Positions 1-9,721 of a stretch of 64,000 nt of DNA are shown here, piece by piece. The translations under genes and the position numbers were made by a program. The notes under the pieces are model-generated. The model was given only the letters and a program-made list of their open reading frames with translations. It ran no database searches and had not been told where the DNA came from. Origin of the DNA: CAWDVK01 sp963805715 (GTDB lineage: Bacteria > Actinomycetota > Actinomycetes > Streptosporangiales > Streptosporangiaceae); contig CAWDVK010000009.1 in assembly GCA_963805715.1 (NCBI GenBank), positions 744,001 through 808,000 of the forward strand, read 5' to 3'. Numbering within the stretch: the first letter of the stretch is position 1; the number at the start of each line of letters is the position of its first letter.

Positions 1-112
1 ACGGCCCTGATACTTAGCTAGTTCCTTTTCTCACGCCGCCATCGCCGCCGCGATGCGGGCGCCGGACCGACCCGGCACCCGGTGCGGGAGGGCGGTCATC
101 CGGGGAGGGTGA

Positions 113-1900
113 GTGACCGGGGAGATCGGCTCGCCCGCAACCGGGTCGGCCGCCAGCTTCCGGATCGCGGGCTACCAGGTCGAGGAGCAGCTGGGGCGGG
201 GGGGCATGGCTGTCGTCTACCGGGCCCTGGATGTCCGGCTCGGCAGGCACGTCGCGCTGAAATTGCTGGATCCCGAGCTGGCTCGCAGCGACCCGTTCCG
301 GCGGCGGTTCATTCACGAATCGCGTGCCGCGGCCGCCGTGGATCATGCGCACATCATCCCGATCTTCGAGGCCGGCGAGGCCGATGGCGCCCTCTTCATT
401 GTCATGCGCTACGTCCCCACCGGCGATCTGCGGACCCTGGTCGAGCGCGAGGGCCCGCTCCCGCCGCTGCGTGCCGCCGCCATCACCGCCCAGGTCGCAT
501 CGGCACTGGATGCCGCGCACGCGCACGGGCTGGTCCACCGCGATGTCAAGCCGGCCAACCTGCTCATCGCCAAGGCCGGGGACGGCCGCACCGACCACGC
601 CTACCTCTCGGACTTCGGGCTGAGCAAGCAGGCGCTCGCGCCGCTCGGCCTGACCCTGACGGGCCAGTTCCTCGGCACGCTGGATTACGTCGCGCCGGAG
701 CAGATCGAGGGCCGTGCCGTCGACGGCCGCGCTGACCAGTACTCGCTGGCCTGCGCCACCGTCGAGATGCTGACCGGGGCGCCGCCGTTCCAGCGGGACC
801 AGAACATGGCGCTGATGTGGGCTCAGCTCGCCGCGGCGCCGCCGCCCCTCACCGAGCGCAGGCCCGGACTGCCGCCGGCCATCGACCGGGTTTTCGCCCG
901 GGCGCTCGCCAAGTCGCCCGACGACCGCTACCCCACCTGCACGGCCTTCGCGACCGCGATGCGGGCCGCCTGCGCGCCGCCGGCCGCCGGCCAGGAAGGG
1001 CCCGGCCCGGCCCGGCCGAGCTGGGCGGAGCCGACCATGCAGGCGGGCCCGGGGCGGATGGCCCCGGCGCACGGCCCGCCGCGGCGCTCCGGGCCACCGC
1101 CGGCGCCGCGATCCCGTGACGCGGCCGTGCCGGGCGACCCGACCGGGCAGGCACGGCTGCCCCGGCTGAGCCCCGGCGGGCCAGACCCGGCCAGGCACGC
1201 TCCGCCCCGGCAGAGCCCGCCCCGGCAGAGCCCGCCCCGGCAGACTCCGTCCCGGCAGACTCCGTCCCGGCAGGCTCCGTCCCGGCAGGCTCCGCCCAGC
1301 GCAGCTCCGCCCAGCGCAGCTCCGCCCAGCGCGGCTCCGGCCAGGGCGGACCCGTCCAACCCGGACTCGTGGGACCTGGCGCCGCTAGGACAGGCGCTGC
1401 CGCCCCGCTCGGGATCGCCCCCGCCGGGGACGGCCCGCCGGCCGCCAGGGCGGCCCCGCCAGCGCCGCCGGCTGGCCGTACTCACCGCGATCATGCTGCT
1501 TGTCGCCGTACTCGCCGTGGCCGAGATCGCGCACAAGCTGCTGCATAAGCCGGCGACCACCGCGGCGGCCGCCGTAGCCCACGGCAGGCCGGCCGCGCTG
1601 GCTGCCCGGCACAGGTCACCGGCCGGCACGGTCCGTGCCTACTTCGCCGCCATCAGCCGTCACGACTACGCCGGGGCCTGGAAGCTCGGCGGCCGGGACA
1701 CCGGCCAGTCCTACTCGGCCTTTGTCAGCGGCTACCAGGGCACCGCGCGTGACGCGGTGACCATCCTGTCCACCAGCGGCCGCGTCGTGACCGCGCGGCT
1801 GACCGCGACCCAGACCGACGGGTCGATCCGGACCTACCAGGGCACCTACACCGTGACCAGCGGCGTCATCACGAGCTCGGACGTGAGCCGGACGAGCTAG
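113..1900 (+). CDS. Membrane-anchored serine/threonine protein kinase (PknB type)
   Basis: A 595-residue Hanks-type kinase. The kinase domain (about residues 20-285) shows the glycine loop GRGGMAVVY, the ATP-binding lysine K50 in VALKLL, catalytic D144 in HRDVKPANLL, and D167 of the DFG motif. A Pro/Ala/Arg-rich linker (about 290-450) follows, then one membrane helix (about 452-475) and a roughly 90-residue outer domain that is not PASTA-like. The start is GTG at 113, preceded by the purine-rich GGGAGGGTGAG. The topology suggests an outside sensor controlling a cytoplasmic kinase; the ligand cannot be told. It is convergent with ettA, only 8 bp apart. The linker is built from short tandem DNA repeats, so its length may vary between strains. 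Confidence 0.93.
   Translation: MTGEIGSPATGSAASFRIAGYQVEEQLGRGGMAVVYRALDVRLGRHVALKLLDPELARSDPFRRRFIHESRAAAAVDHAHIIPIFEAGEADGALFIVMRYVPTGDLRTLVEREGPLPPLRAAAITAQVASALDAAHAHGLVHRDVKPANLLIAKAGDGRTDHAYLSDFGLSKQALAPLGLTLTGQFLGTLDYVAPEQIEGRAVDGRADQYSLACATVEMLTGAPPFQRDQNMALMWAQLAAAPPPLTERRPGLPPAIDRVFARALAKSPDDRYPTCTAFATAMRAACAPPAAGQEGPGPARPSWAEPTMQAGPGRMAPAHGPPRRSGPPPAPRSRDAAVPGDPTGQARLPRLSPGGPDPARHAPPRQSPPRQSPPRQTPSRQTPSRQAPSRQAPPSAAPPSAAPPSAAPARADPSNPDSWDLAPLGQALPPRSGSPPPGTARRPPGRPRQRRRLAVLTAIMLLVAVLAVAEIAHKLLHKPATTAAAAVAHGRPAALAARHRSPAGTVRAYFAAISRHDYAGAWKLGGRDTGQSYSAFVSGYQGTARDAVTILSTSGRVVTARLTATQTDGSIRTYQGTYTVTSGVITSSDVSRTS
1201..1340 (+). repeat. 15-bp tandem repeats in the kinase linker
   Basis: Units such as CCCCGGCAGAGCCCG recur in phase with the reading frame and code for PPRQS, PSRQT and PSRQA pentads. 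They are followed by three APPSA-type units. The unit length is a multiple of three, so copy-number change would keep the frame. Confidence 0.8.
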
Positions 1901-1908
1901 CGCCGGCG

Positions 1909-3573
1909 TCAGCCCCTGGTCAGCTTGCGGTAGGTGACGCGGTGCGGTCGCGCTGCCTCGGCACCCAGCCGGCTGATCTTGTTCTTCTCGTAGGCCTCGA
2001 AGTTGCCCTCGAACCAGAACCAGCTGGAGCCGCCCTCCCAGGCCAGGATGTGCGTCGCGATCCGGTCCAGGAACCACCGGTCATGGCTGGTGATGACGGC
2101 GCAGCCGGGAAACTCCAGCAGCGCGTTCTCCAGCGACGACAGCGTCTCCACGTCCAGGTCGTTGGTCGGCTCGTCCAGCAGCAGCAGGTTGCCGCCCTGC
2201 TTCAGGGTCAGCGCCAGGTTCACCCGGTTCCGCTCGCCGCCCGACAGGACGCCAGCCGGCTTCTGCTGGTCAGCGCCCTTGAAGCCGAAGGCGGCGACAT
2301 AGGCGCGGCTCGGGATCTCCGTCTTCCCGGCCCTGATGTAGCTCTCCCCGTCCGAGATGACCTCCCAGACGTTCTTGTCCGGGTCAATGCGCGCGCGCCC
2401 CTGGTCGACGTAGGCGACCTGAACCGTGTCGCCGACCCTGATCGTCCCGGCATCCGGCTTCTCGTCACCGATGATCATCTTGAACAGCGTCGTCTTGCCG
2501 ACTCCGTTCGGCCCGATCACGCCGACGATCCCGTTCGGCGGCAGGGTGAAGCTCAGGTCCTCGATCAGAACCCGGTCCTCGAAGCCCTTGCTCAGCTCGC
2601 TGACCTCCACGACCACGCTGCCCAGGCGGGGGCCCGGCGGGATCTGGATCTCCTCGAAGTCCAGCTTGCGGTCCCGGTCCGCCTCGGCCGCCATCTCCTC
2701 ATAGCGCTCCAGCCGCGCCCTGCTCTTGGTCTGGCGGGCCCGCGCGCTGGACCGGACCCATTCGAGTTCCTCTTCCAGCCGCCTGCGCCGCTTGACGTCC
2801 TTCTGGCCCTCGATCTTCAGCCGGGCCGCCTTGGTCTCCAGGTAGGTCGAGTAATTGCCCTCATACGGGTAGGCATGACCGCGGTCGAGCTCGAGAATCC
2901 AGCCGGCCACATTGTCCAGGAAATAACGATCGTGGGTCACCGCCACCACGGTGCCCGGATACTTCTCCAGGTGCTGCTCCAGCCACAGCACGCTCTCCGC
3001 GTCCAGGTGGTTGGTCGGCTCGTCCAGCAGCAGCAGGTCCGGCTGGGCCAGCAGCAGCTTGCACAGCGCGACACGGCGCCGCTCGCCGCCGGACAGCACG
3101 CTCACGTCAGCATCTGCAGGGGGACACCGCAGCGCATCCATGGCCTGCTCCAGCTGGCTATCCAGGTCCCAGGCGTCCCGGTGATCCAGCTGCTCCTGCA
3201 GCCTGCCCATCTCCTCGAGCAGCTCATCGGAGTAGTCGGTGGCCATCTGCTCGGCGATCTCGCCGTACCGGGCCAGCACGGCCTTGGTGTCAGCCACCGC
3301 CTCCTCGACGTTCCCCAGCACCGTCTTGGCCTCATCCAGGACCGGCTCCTGATCGAGTAGCCCCACGGTGAAGCCGGGCATCAGCCGGGCCTCCCCGTTC
3401 GAGGGCTGCTCGATTCCGGCCATCATCCGCAGCAGTGTCGACTTGCCGGTTCCATTAGGCCCCAGGACCCCGATCTTCGCGCCCGGCAGGAAGGCGAGCG
3501 TCACCTCGTCGAGAATGACCTTGTCGCCGTGCGCCTTGCGGACACGGCTCATCTGATAAATGAACTCCGGCAT
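1909..3573 (-). CDS. ettA: Energy-dependent translational throttle protein EttA (ABC-F)
   Basis: A 554-residue protein with two ABC domains and no membrane segments, the ABC-F layout. The first Walker A is GPNGTGKSTL at residues 38-47, with signature LSGGERRRVALCKLLL and DEPTNHLD. The second Walker A is GPNGVGKTTLF near residue 351, with LSGGERNRVNLALTL and DEPTNDLD. A charged arm between the domains matches the P-site tRNA-interaction motif region. EttA binds the ribosomal E site and couples the first peptide bond to the ATP/ADP ratio. Length and both domain signatures fit EttA better than antibiotic-resistance ABC-F proteins. The ATG start gives the expected MPEFIYQM N-terminus. Confidence 0.95.
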   Translation of the reverse strand: MPEFIYQMSRVRKAHGDKVILDEVTLAFLPGAKIGVLGPNGTGKSTLLRMMAGIEQPSNGEARLMPGFTVGLLDQEPVLDEAKTVLGNVEEAVADTKAVLARYGEIAEQMATDYSDELLEEMGRLQEQLDHRDAWDLDSQLEQAMDALRCPPADADVSVLSGGERRRVALCKLLLAQPDLLLLDEPTNHLDAESVLWLEQHLEKYPGTVVAVTHDRYFLDNVAGWILELDRGHAYPYEGNYSTYLETKAARLKIEGQKDVKRRRRLEEELEWVRSSARARQTKSRARLERYEEMAAEADRDRKLDFEEIQIPPGPRLGSVVVEVSELSKGFEDRVLIEDLSFTLPPNGIVGVIGPNGVGKTTLFKMIIGDEKPDAGTIRVGDTVQVAYVDQGRARIDPDKNVWEVISDGESYIRAGKTEIPSRAYVAAFGFKGADQQKPAGVLSGGERNRVNLALTLKQGGNLLLLDEPTNDLDVETLSSLENALLEFPGCAVITSHDRWFLDRIATHILAWEGGSSWFWFEGNFEAYEKNKISRLGAEAARPHRVTYRKLTRG

Positions 3574-3669
3574 GTCATCAAGGGTAGGGGCAGCGGCCAG
3601 GACTCATGACCAGGGGCGCCCGCGCGCGCCGATGCGGCGAGGGCCGGGCGTCCTGGCCGCCGCCAGTGG

Positions 3670-4254
3670 TCAGAATGGCGCGGCCACGGCCTCGGCGCGG
3701 GCGGCGAGGGCCTCGATCGCGCCGTCATCGAAGATCTCATCAGCCGCCGCGGCGCTGCCCTCGCCCGGTCCGCGCTCGTCCGGTCCCGCGGCGCTGACCT
3801 CCCCGTCCGGGCCAGGGCCTGTCCCGGTGGCTGCCCCGCCGGGGGCAGCCCCCTCCGCGGCATATTCCATGGCCGTCAGCCCGGTCTGCGGGCGGACCCG
3901 CTGGAACTGGGCCACGCCACGGCCCAGGTCGTGGCCGACGGAGCTGGCGTCGACCTCGACGGCCGTCCGCTGAACGCCGTTCTTGTCCTCGTAGCCGCGG
4001 ATCGAGAACCGGCCCTTGACCACGACCGGATCACCCTTGCGCAGGCAGGTCGCCGCGTTCTCGGCCAGCTTGCGCCAGCACAGCACGGTCAGGAAGGACG
4101 TGCTGTCATCCGCCCACTCGCCCGTGACCTGATCCATCCGGCGCGGTGTCCAGGCCACCCGCATGGTCAGTCGCGGGATTCCCGTCCGGGTCGGGCTGTA
4201 CCGGGGCTGGGTGGCCACGTAGCCGGTCAGGCTGATGTGCGCCTCATTGAACAT
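3670..4254 (-). CDS. ssb: Single-stranded DNA-binding protein paralogue
   Basis: A 194-residue protein with an SSB-type OB fold in residues 1-115: MFNEAHISLTGYVA at the start, then LTVLCWRKLAENA and KGDPVVVKGRF. The ATG at 4254 is chosen because AGGAGGTCCCG lies just upstream; a longer frame begins at 4338 but has no such site. The C-terminal part is Ala/Gly/Glu-rich and lacks the usual DDDIPF-like acidic tip that recruits partner proteins. It therefore resembles the second, SsbB-like SSB of actinomycetes rather than the replicative one, and it is not beside rpsF or rplI. The role is inferred from family membership. Confidence 0.88.
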   Translation of the reverse strand: MFNEAHISLTGYVATQPRYSPTRTGIPRLTMRVAWTPRRMDQVTGEWADDSTSFLTVLCWRKLAENAATCLRKGDPVVVKGRFSIRGYEDKNGVQRTAVEVDASSVGHDLGRGVAQFQRVRPQTGLTAMEYAAEGAAPGGAATGTGPGPDGEVSAAGPDERGPGEGSAAAADEIFDDGAIEALAARAEAVAAPF

Positions 4255-4512
4255 CGGGACCTCCTGAGCTGTCTGGCTGCCGCGCCGCCATTGCAGCCGG
4301 GCAGCCACCGCGGCGGCACCCTGCCGCCTGCCGTCCACGATCCCGGCGGCAGCCTGCCGCGCGCCGCGGCGACGGCGCGCCTGTGGACGGCGGTCAGTGC
4401 GGCACGGGGGCTGTGGACGGCTGCCCCCGGAACGGGAGCCGACCGTGCCATCATGCGTGCCCGCCGCCCTGGCAGGGCGCCGCCCGCAGGGCGCGCGTGG
4501 CCCGGCTGGCCG

Positions 4513-5457
4513 TCAGGCCGCAACCAGCTCCGACGGCTCGGCGATCACGTCCACCAGCGCACCATTACGGGTCACCGTGATGGCCAGCGGCCTGCCGATG
4601 GCCTCGCCGAACATCAGCCGCTGCAGGTCCTGGGCCCTGGTCACGGGGCTCCCGCCCGCGGAAAGCAGCAGGTCGCCGGCCCGCAGCCCGGCCCGCGCCG
4701 CCGGGCCGCCGGGCACGACCTCGGAGACGCGCAAGCCGCTCGGGCGGCCGAGCCGCTCCCGCAGCGGCGCGGGCAGCGGCGCGGGCACGCTGATGATGCC
4801 CAGGTAGGCCCGCCGGACCCGGCCGTCGCGCATCAGCGCGGCGATGATCCTCCTGCTGGTCGCATTCACCGGAACGGCCAGGCCGAGGCCCACGCCGGCC
4901 ACGGCCGTGTTGATCCCGACCACCCGGCAGCGCGAGTCAGCCAGCGCGCCGCCCGAGTTCCCGGGGTTGAGCGCCGCGTCGGTCTGGATCACGTCCTCCA
5001 CCAGGCGCCCGGCCGACCCGCTCCGCGTCGGCAGGGACCGGCCGAGGGCGCTGACCACCCCTGCGGTGACGGACCCGGCCAGCCCGAGCGGGCTGCCCAC
5101 GGCCACGACAAGCTGCCCGACCACCAGGTCATCGGCCTCGCCGAGCACGGCCGGGGCCGGCGTCACGCCGTCCGCCCTGACCACGGCGAGGTCAGACAGC
5201 GGGTCGGTGCCGACCACCGAGAACGGGGCACTCGCGCCATCCGCGAACAGCGCGGTGCCCTGGCCGGAGTGGCCGACCACGTGGGCATTCGTGAGCATGA
5301 ACCCGTCGGGGGTGAAGACCACCGCCGAGCCGAGGCTCTCGCCGCCGCGACGGGCGGCGCTTTGCGGGACCCGCAGGCTCGCGACGCGCGGCGTGAGCCC
5401 GGCCGCGACGCCCGCGACGACCACGGAGTAGGCGTCAAGCGGCGGATCAGGTGCCAT
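4513..5457 (-). CDS. HtrA-like trypsin-family serine protease with PDZ domain
   Basis: A 314-residue S1C protease. The triad is visible as H59 (LTNAHVVG), D89 (DPLSDLAVV) and S168 (NPGNSGGAL). A PDZ domain with a GLRAGDLLLS-type core fills about residues 215-305. There is no signal peptide or membrane anchor, so it appears cytoplasmic, or exported by a route the sequence does not show. This differs from the usual membrane-tethered actinobacterial HtrA. The ATG at 5457 has GGAGG about 10 bases upstream. The next gene on this strand (5496-7310) ends just upstream, so the protease may be the last gene of the GTPase transcript. Confidence 0.9.
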   Translation of the reverse strand: MAPDPPLDAYSVVVAGVAAGLTPRVASLRVPQSAARRGGESLGSAVVFTPDGFMLTNAHVVGHSGQGTALFADGASAPFSVVGTDPLSDLAVVRADGVTPAPAVLGEADDLVVGQLVVAVGSPLGLAGSVTAGVVSALGRSLPTRSGSAGRLVEDVIQTDAALNPGNSGGALADSRCRVVGINTAVAGVGLGLAVPVNATSRRIIAALMRDGRVRRAYLGIISVPAPLPAPLRERLGRPSGLRVSEVVPGGPAARAGLRAGDLLLSAGGSPVTRAQDLQRLMFGEAIGRPLAITVTRNGALVDVIAEPSELVAA

Positions 5458-5495
5458 GTTCGCTCCTCCGGTGGAGGATTACAACATTACACCTA

Positions 5496-7310
5496 TCAGT
5501 CCCGCGAGTCGGCCGCCGTGCGCAGCTCCGCGCGGAACCGCTCCAGCTCCGCCAGCTCCCGCTCGGCCGGGCGCACCACCAGGTCCTGGCCGACCACGGC
5601 CATGCGCTCCCGGATGTCGTGTACGACCAGCTGATTCTCCCGCTGCGCCGCCGCCCGGACAGCGTTCATGCTCATCCTCGCCGTCAGCCAGCCGAGCACC
5701 AGCATGACGATGACCAGGGCTGCTACCGGGAGCAGCAGCGAGGTATCGCTGAACAGCCGCGGTACGTGGCCCGCGTGGAAGACGCCGAACGCCAGGATGG
5801 TCGCGAACCAGATGATCCCGACGATCACGGCACCCAGCAGCAGCCCCTGCAGCACGCCGACGACCCGCCACCAGCCGGCGATCTTGTTCTCGGCGGGCAG
5901 CCCCTCCCCGATCGCGGCGCCGAGTGCCTGCGGGACCTCGGCCGCGTGCGACCGGACAGCTGCCCGCACGGTCCGCGGCCAGGGCGGCGGCAGCTGCGGC
6001 GCCACCTCATCCGCGAGCCGGGTCAGCGCGTTGTCGATCTCGGCCTGCTGCGCGCCCGTGGGGCCGGTCGTGACGTTGCGCAGCTCGTCCCAGAGCCTGC
6101 CGAGCCGGATCTTCCGGACCGGGCTGCGATGCAGCAGCCGCTCGGCCAGCCAGCTGAACGGCCAGCCCACGTAGTCAACGGCGCGCAGCTCGCGCGCGCT
6201 CTGCAGCGCGTCACCGACGGCTACCAGGCCAGCGGCGCCCGCGAAAGCGTCGGCGAGCTGGCCGGCGGCGACCTGCGGCACGGCCGGAGCGGCAGGACCG
6301 TCCCCGCCGGCGGCCTCGGATCCGGCGCCGCCGAGCCAGCCGTCAGCTGCGCCGTCAGCTGCCGCGCCGTCACCGGTCAGGCCCGCCAGCGGGGCGAAGC
6401 GCTCCGCCATCCGGTCGATGTCGGCCGCGATCCTGGCCGTCGCCGCCTTCCGCGCCGAGACCGCCTCGACCAGCACCTTCCGCAGCTCGTCGACGCCCGC
6501 ACCGGTGGCGGCCGAGGTCACGACAATCTGCACGTCATGCAGTTCCTCGGCGTCGAGCAGCCGCCTGAGGTCATGCACGCAGTCGTCGATCTGCGCCGCG
6601 TCCAGCAGGTCGGACTGGTTCAGCACGACGGTCAGCACCTCGGAGTGACCAGCCAGCGGGACCAGGAACCGCCGGTGCACGGCCGCGTCCGCGTACTTCT
6701 GCGGGTCCAGCACCCAGACCATCAGGTCGGCCAGCCCCACGATGCGGTCGACCTGGCTGCTCGCGTGCGCCATCACCGAGTCATGGTCGGGCAGGTCCAG
6801 CAGGACAAGCCCGGTCATCGACTCCTCGCCGCTGTCCAGCGCGCTCGCCCGGGCGTACCGGTGCCGCCGCGGCACGCCGAGCCACTCCAGCAGCGAGCCC
6901 GATCCGGACACGCCCCACACGCACGCGTGGATGTCCCTGGTTACCGGCCTGGTCACGCCGACGGTCGAGAAGTCAGCGCCGGCCAGCCGGTTGAAGAGCG
7001 ATGACTTGCCGCTCCCGGTCCCGCCGGCCAGCGCCACCACCGTGTGATCGGCGGACAGCCGCAGCCGCTCCCCGGCCCGCGAAAGCAGGTAAGACGCCTC
7101 GCCGAGCAGCTGGTCGCTGAAGCCGTCGGGCCCCGTGCGGGCGGAGCCGATCTGGACCAGCCGGGCGAGCGCGCCGAGCCGCGCCGAGACACCCGGCCCG
7201 GCGTAGCCGGGGACGCTGAAGCGCCGGCTCAGCCGCTCGCCGGCCGGCGGCGCCTCGGACCACTGGCCGGCCTGCGGGCGGTCAGCCGGCTCGTATGCCG
7301 TGGCGCTCAC
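5496..7310 (-). CDS. Dynamin-like GTPase with two C-terminal membrane helices
   Basis: A 604-residue GTPase. The P-loop GGTGSGKSSLFN lies near residue 94, and the G3-like VLLDLPDHDSV and G4-like NQSD are visible. After an alpha-helical middle there are two hydrophobic helices at about 480-512 and 523-541. Its start overlaps the stop of the preceding GTPase gene by 4 bases, so the two are translationally coupled. Adjacent GTPase pairs of this kind in Streptomyces include the DynA/DynB proteins that stabilise FtsZ rings during sporulation septation. Whether this is their orthologue or a YfjP-like relative cannot be settled from the sequence alone. It would act at the inner face of the membrane. 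Confidence 0.85.
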   Translation of the reverse strand: MSATAYEPADRPQAGQWSEAPPAGERLSRRFSVPGYAGPGVSARLGALARLVQIGSARTGPDGFSDQLLGEASYLLSRAGERLRLSADHTVVALAGGTGSGKSSLFNRLAGADFSTVGVTRPVTRDIHACVWGVSGSGSLLEWLGVPRRHRYARASALDSGEESMTGLVLLDLPDHDSVMAHASSQVDRIVGLADLMVWVLDPQKYADAAVHRRFLVPLAGHSEVLTVVLNQSDLLDAAQIDDCVHDLRRLLDAEELHDVQIVVTSAATGAGVDELRKVLVEAVSARKAATARIAADIDRMAERFAPLAGLTGDGAAADGAADGWLGGAGSEAAGGDGPAAPAVPQVAAGQLADAFAGAAGLVAVGDALQSARELRAVDYVGWPFSWLAERLLHRSPVRKIRLGRLWDELRNVTTGPTGAQQAEIDNALTRLADEVAPQLPPPWPRTVRAAVRSHAAEVPQALGAAIGEGLPAENKIAGWWRVVGVLQGLLLGAVIVGIIWFATILAFGVFHAGHVPRLFSDTSLLLPVAALVIVMLVLGWLTARMSMNAVRAAAQRENQLVVHDIRERMAVVGQDLVVRPAERELAELERFRAELRTAADSRD

Positions 7311-9721
7311 CGCGCTCCCTCGAGCGCGTAGCTGGCCTCGTAGAGCTGCGCTGACACGCTCTCATCGGGCACCCCGGCGCCGTCCAGGACCTCGCCGAAG
7401 CGGCCGATCTCCGCCTCGAACAGCAGGCTCACCCGCTCATGCAGGTCCAGCCGTGCCCTCGTGCCGATGTCACGCAGCAGCCCGGCCCCGAACAGCGAGG
7501 TCAGCAGGCGCTGCGGGATGGCGCTGCTGCTCTCGGCCAGCTCCGCGTCCGCGCCGCTGGCGCCGGGGTCGGGACCGTCGGCGGGATCGTCGCCAGCGGC
7601 CGCCTCGATGCCGAGGACGGCGATTGCCAGCACGAGCGCCAGTGACTCCTGGTCGAAGGAGACGACCCGGGCGATGGAGCGCTTCGTCACGTTCTCGGCC
7701 TGGACGAGCTGCAGGACATGCTCCTGCCAGGCGCGGACGGCCTGCGCCGCTTTCGCCTCGAACGCCGGGGAGGGCCGGGCCAGTGCCGCCGCGTCCGGCG
7801 GCGGCTCTGCCCCCTGCGGTCCGGCCGCGTCGGCCAGGCCCAGGTCAGCCAGGGCCGCCGCGAGGTATCGCGCTCCGGCTGATCCCGCATCAGGCTCGGC
7901 GCTGAGGCCGGCGAGCAGGGCCGCGCCAGCCGGATGCTGCTGCCACCGGGCGACCGAGTCCTCCGCCGCCCGGTCAGCGACGGCCGCGAGAAGCGCTTCC
8001 AGGCTGGTCTGGATAGCGGCCTTGAGGGACGCCGCCCTGGCGGGCATCCGGCGCTTCCTGGACCGGCCGCGGCCGCGCCGGACCTGGAGCGTGCGCAGCA
8101 GGTCGCCGGTACCAGCGAATTCCTGCCAGCGGGCGGCGACCTCACCGTGCAGCAGGGAGCCGTTCCTGCTGGCCTCGTCGAGCTCGTGCAGGGACGCCGC
8201 GTACGCCTCGCCGACCGTCTCGCGCAGCTCCCGGCGCAGTGCCAGCTGCAGGTCGGCATGCTGGGCGAGCGCGGGGACCCTGGTCCGGAAGGTGTCGAGG
8301 ACGCCGGACATGGTCTGGGTCAGCACGGCGACCCGGCGATCATCCTGCCGGGCGGTGTCCTCCAGCCATTCCCGCACCGGGCCGGAGACATCGACCGGCA
8401 GCTTCGCGTCCCTGATGATGGTCTCCGGGATCACGAACCGCCGGATGCCGGTCAGGCCGTTGGCCTCGAGCATGGCATCGAAATGCGCGGTGAGCTGGGG
8501 CGCTGCCGCGGGCGGGACCCGTGAGAGCACGATGCCCAGGGCCGCTCCCCGGTCTCGCGCATCCTGCAGCAGCTCCCAGACTGCCGCGTCGGCGTACCGG
8601 CGGGACGTGGTCGCGAACAGCCAGAGGTCCGATGCGTCCAGGAACTGGTGCGCGAACTCCCGGTGCGCTTGCACGACAGAGTCGATGTCCGGCGTGTCCA
8701 GCAGGGCCACGCCCGGCGGTATGCCCTCGCTGGCGGCCAGCACCAGCAGGCCGTCACGGCCCGGCATGGCCAGCCCTTCCTGGCGCACTCGCGGCAGCGT
8801 CGGCAGGAACACATTCTCGGCGAACCAGTGCGCGTCGCTGGGATGGCAGGCCAGCACCGGGCTGTTCGTCGTCGGCCGCCGGATCCCGGTCGCGCTGACC
8901 TGCGATCCGGCGATGCTATTCAGCAGTGTCGACTTACCCGCCCCGGTCGATCCGACCAGTGCGACCAGGACCGGCGCGCCCGACTGGCGCAGCCGGGGCA
9001 GCAGGTAATCGTCGATCTGGCTGAGCAGCTTGCGCCGCTCAGCCCTCGCCTCGGCCACGCCGGGGGCCTCGAGCAGCAGCGGCACCGTGACGATGGGGTG
9101 CCGCAAGGCGAGCAGCGCCGTCTCGAGCCGCCGGGCGTCCACCCGGATATACGGCTCGGCCGGAGCTGAGCCGGGAGCCTGACCGGGAGCCTCCTCCGGG
9201 GCTGAATGGGCCACCGGGGCCGATGCCGCCGGGGCTGATGCGGCGCGGGCAGCCGACGAGGCCGGCGGAGGATCCCAGATCGAGCTGCCCGCCGTGATGT
9301 CCCGCCCGCCGGAGCCAGGCTCGCCGGGCTGAGCGCCGTGGCGTGCCTGCCCGGCCTGCGCGTCATCGCGGCCATCGCGGGCCGGACCGCCGGCCCTGTC
9401 CTCGCCCTCCTGCGCGCCCTGAGCAGCGTGCGCGCCCTCGGCGGACCGTCCCGCCGGGTCGGCCGGCGAGGCAGGCCCGGCCGCGGGGAGGCGGCCGGCC
9501 GGATCAGCCGCAGCGGCGGGCGGGACACTGGCAGGGCCGCGGTCCGCGTCCGCCGCCACCGGCGCGGGCGGAGCCGACGGCGCGGCCGGAGTCGGCCAGG
9601 ACGCGCTAGCAGGCCGCGCGGGCCGGGCGGGCCGGGCGACCCGGTCCGGGACAGCCTCGACTGGCTGGCCGGCGCCGTTCCATGGCACCGGCTCAGCGGC
9701 CAAGCCCTGTCCCTCTGTCAT
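7307..9721 (-). CDS. Dynamin-family GTPase with long disordered N-terminus
   Basis: An 804-residue protein. The first 190 or so residues are Ala/Pro/Gly-rich and low in complexity. A large GTPase domain follows with P-loop GSTGAGKSTLLNS near residue 255, then G3 LLDTPDIDSV and a helical C-terminal half. No clear membrane helix is seen, unlike its partner, which starts inside this gene's last codons (ATGA overlap). The ATG at 9721 is the first in frame; the low-complexity start makes the exact N-terminus uncertain. The pair probably forms a hetero-complex at the membrane or septum. This is inference from known bacterial dynamin pairs. Confidence 0.85.
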   Translation of the reverse strand: MTEGQGLAAEPVPWNGAGQPVEAVPDRVARPARPARPASASWPTPAAPSAPPAPVAADADRGPASVPPAAAADPAGRLPAAGPASPADPAGRSAEGAHAAQGAQEGEDRAGGPARDGRDDAQAGQARHGAQPGEPGSGGRDITAGSSIWDPPPASSAARAASAPAASAPVAHSAPEEAPGQAPGSAPAEPYIRVDARRLETALLALRHPIVTVPLLLEAPGVAEARAERRKLLSQIDDYLLPRLRQSGAPVLVALVGSTGAGKSTLLNSIAGSQVSATGIRRPTTNSPVLACHPSDAHWFAENVFLPTLPRVRQEGLAMPGRDGLLVLAASEGIPPGVALLDTPDIDSVVQAHREFAHQFLDASDLWLFATTSRRYADAAVWELLQDARDRGAALGIVLSRVPPAAAPQLTAHFDAMLEANGLTGIRRFVIPETIIRDAKLPVDVSGPVREWLEDTARQDDRRVAVLTQTMSGVLDTFRTRVPALAQHADLQLALRRELRETVGEAYAASLHELDEASRNGSLLHGEVAARWQEFAGTGDLLRTLQVRRGRGRSRKRRMPARAASLKAAIQTSLEALLAAVADRAAEDSVARWQQHPAGAALLAGLSAEPDAGSAGARYLAAALADLGLADAAGPQGAEPPPDAAALARPSPAFEAKAAQAVRAWQEHVLQLVQAENVTKRSIARVVSFDQESLALVLAIAVLGIEAAAGDDPADGPDPGASGADAELAESSSAIPQRLLTSLFGAGLLRDIGTRARLDLHERVSLLFEAEIGRFGEVLDGAGVPDESVSAQLYEASYALEGAR

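Noticed and set aside
14..1198. Long minus-strand frame opposite the kinase gene
   Set aside because: It is a GC-rich shadow: Arg/Gly/Ala-rich composition, no family motif, and the plus strand codes for a clear kinase.
1942..5634. Long plus-strand frames (1942-3360 and 3931-5634)
   Set aside because: They lie antisense to ettA, ssb and the HtrA-like gene and show only shadow composition.
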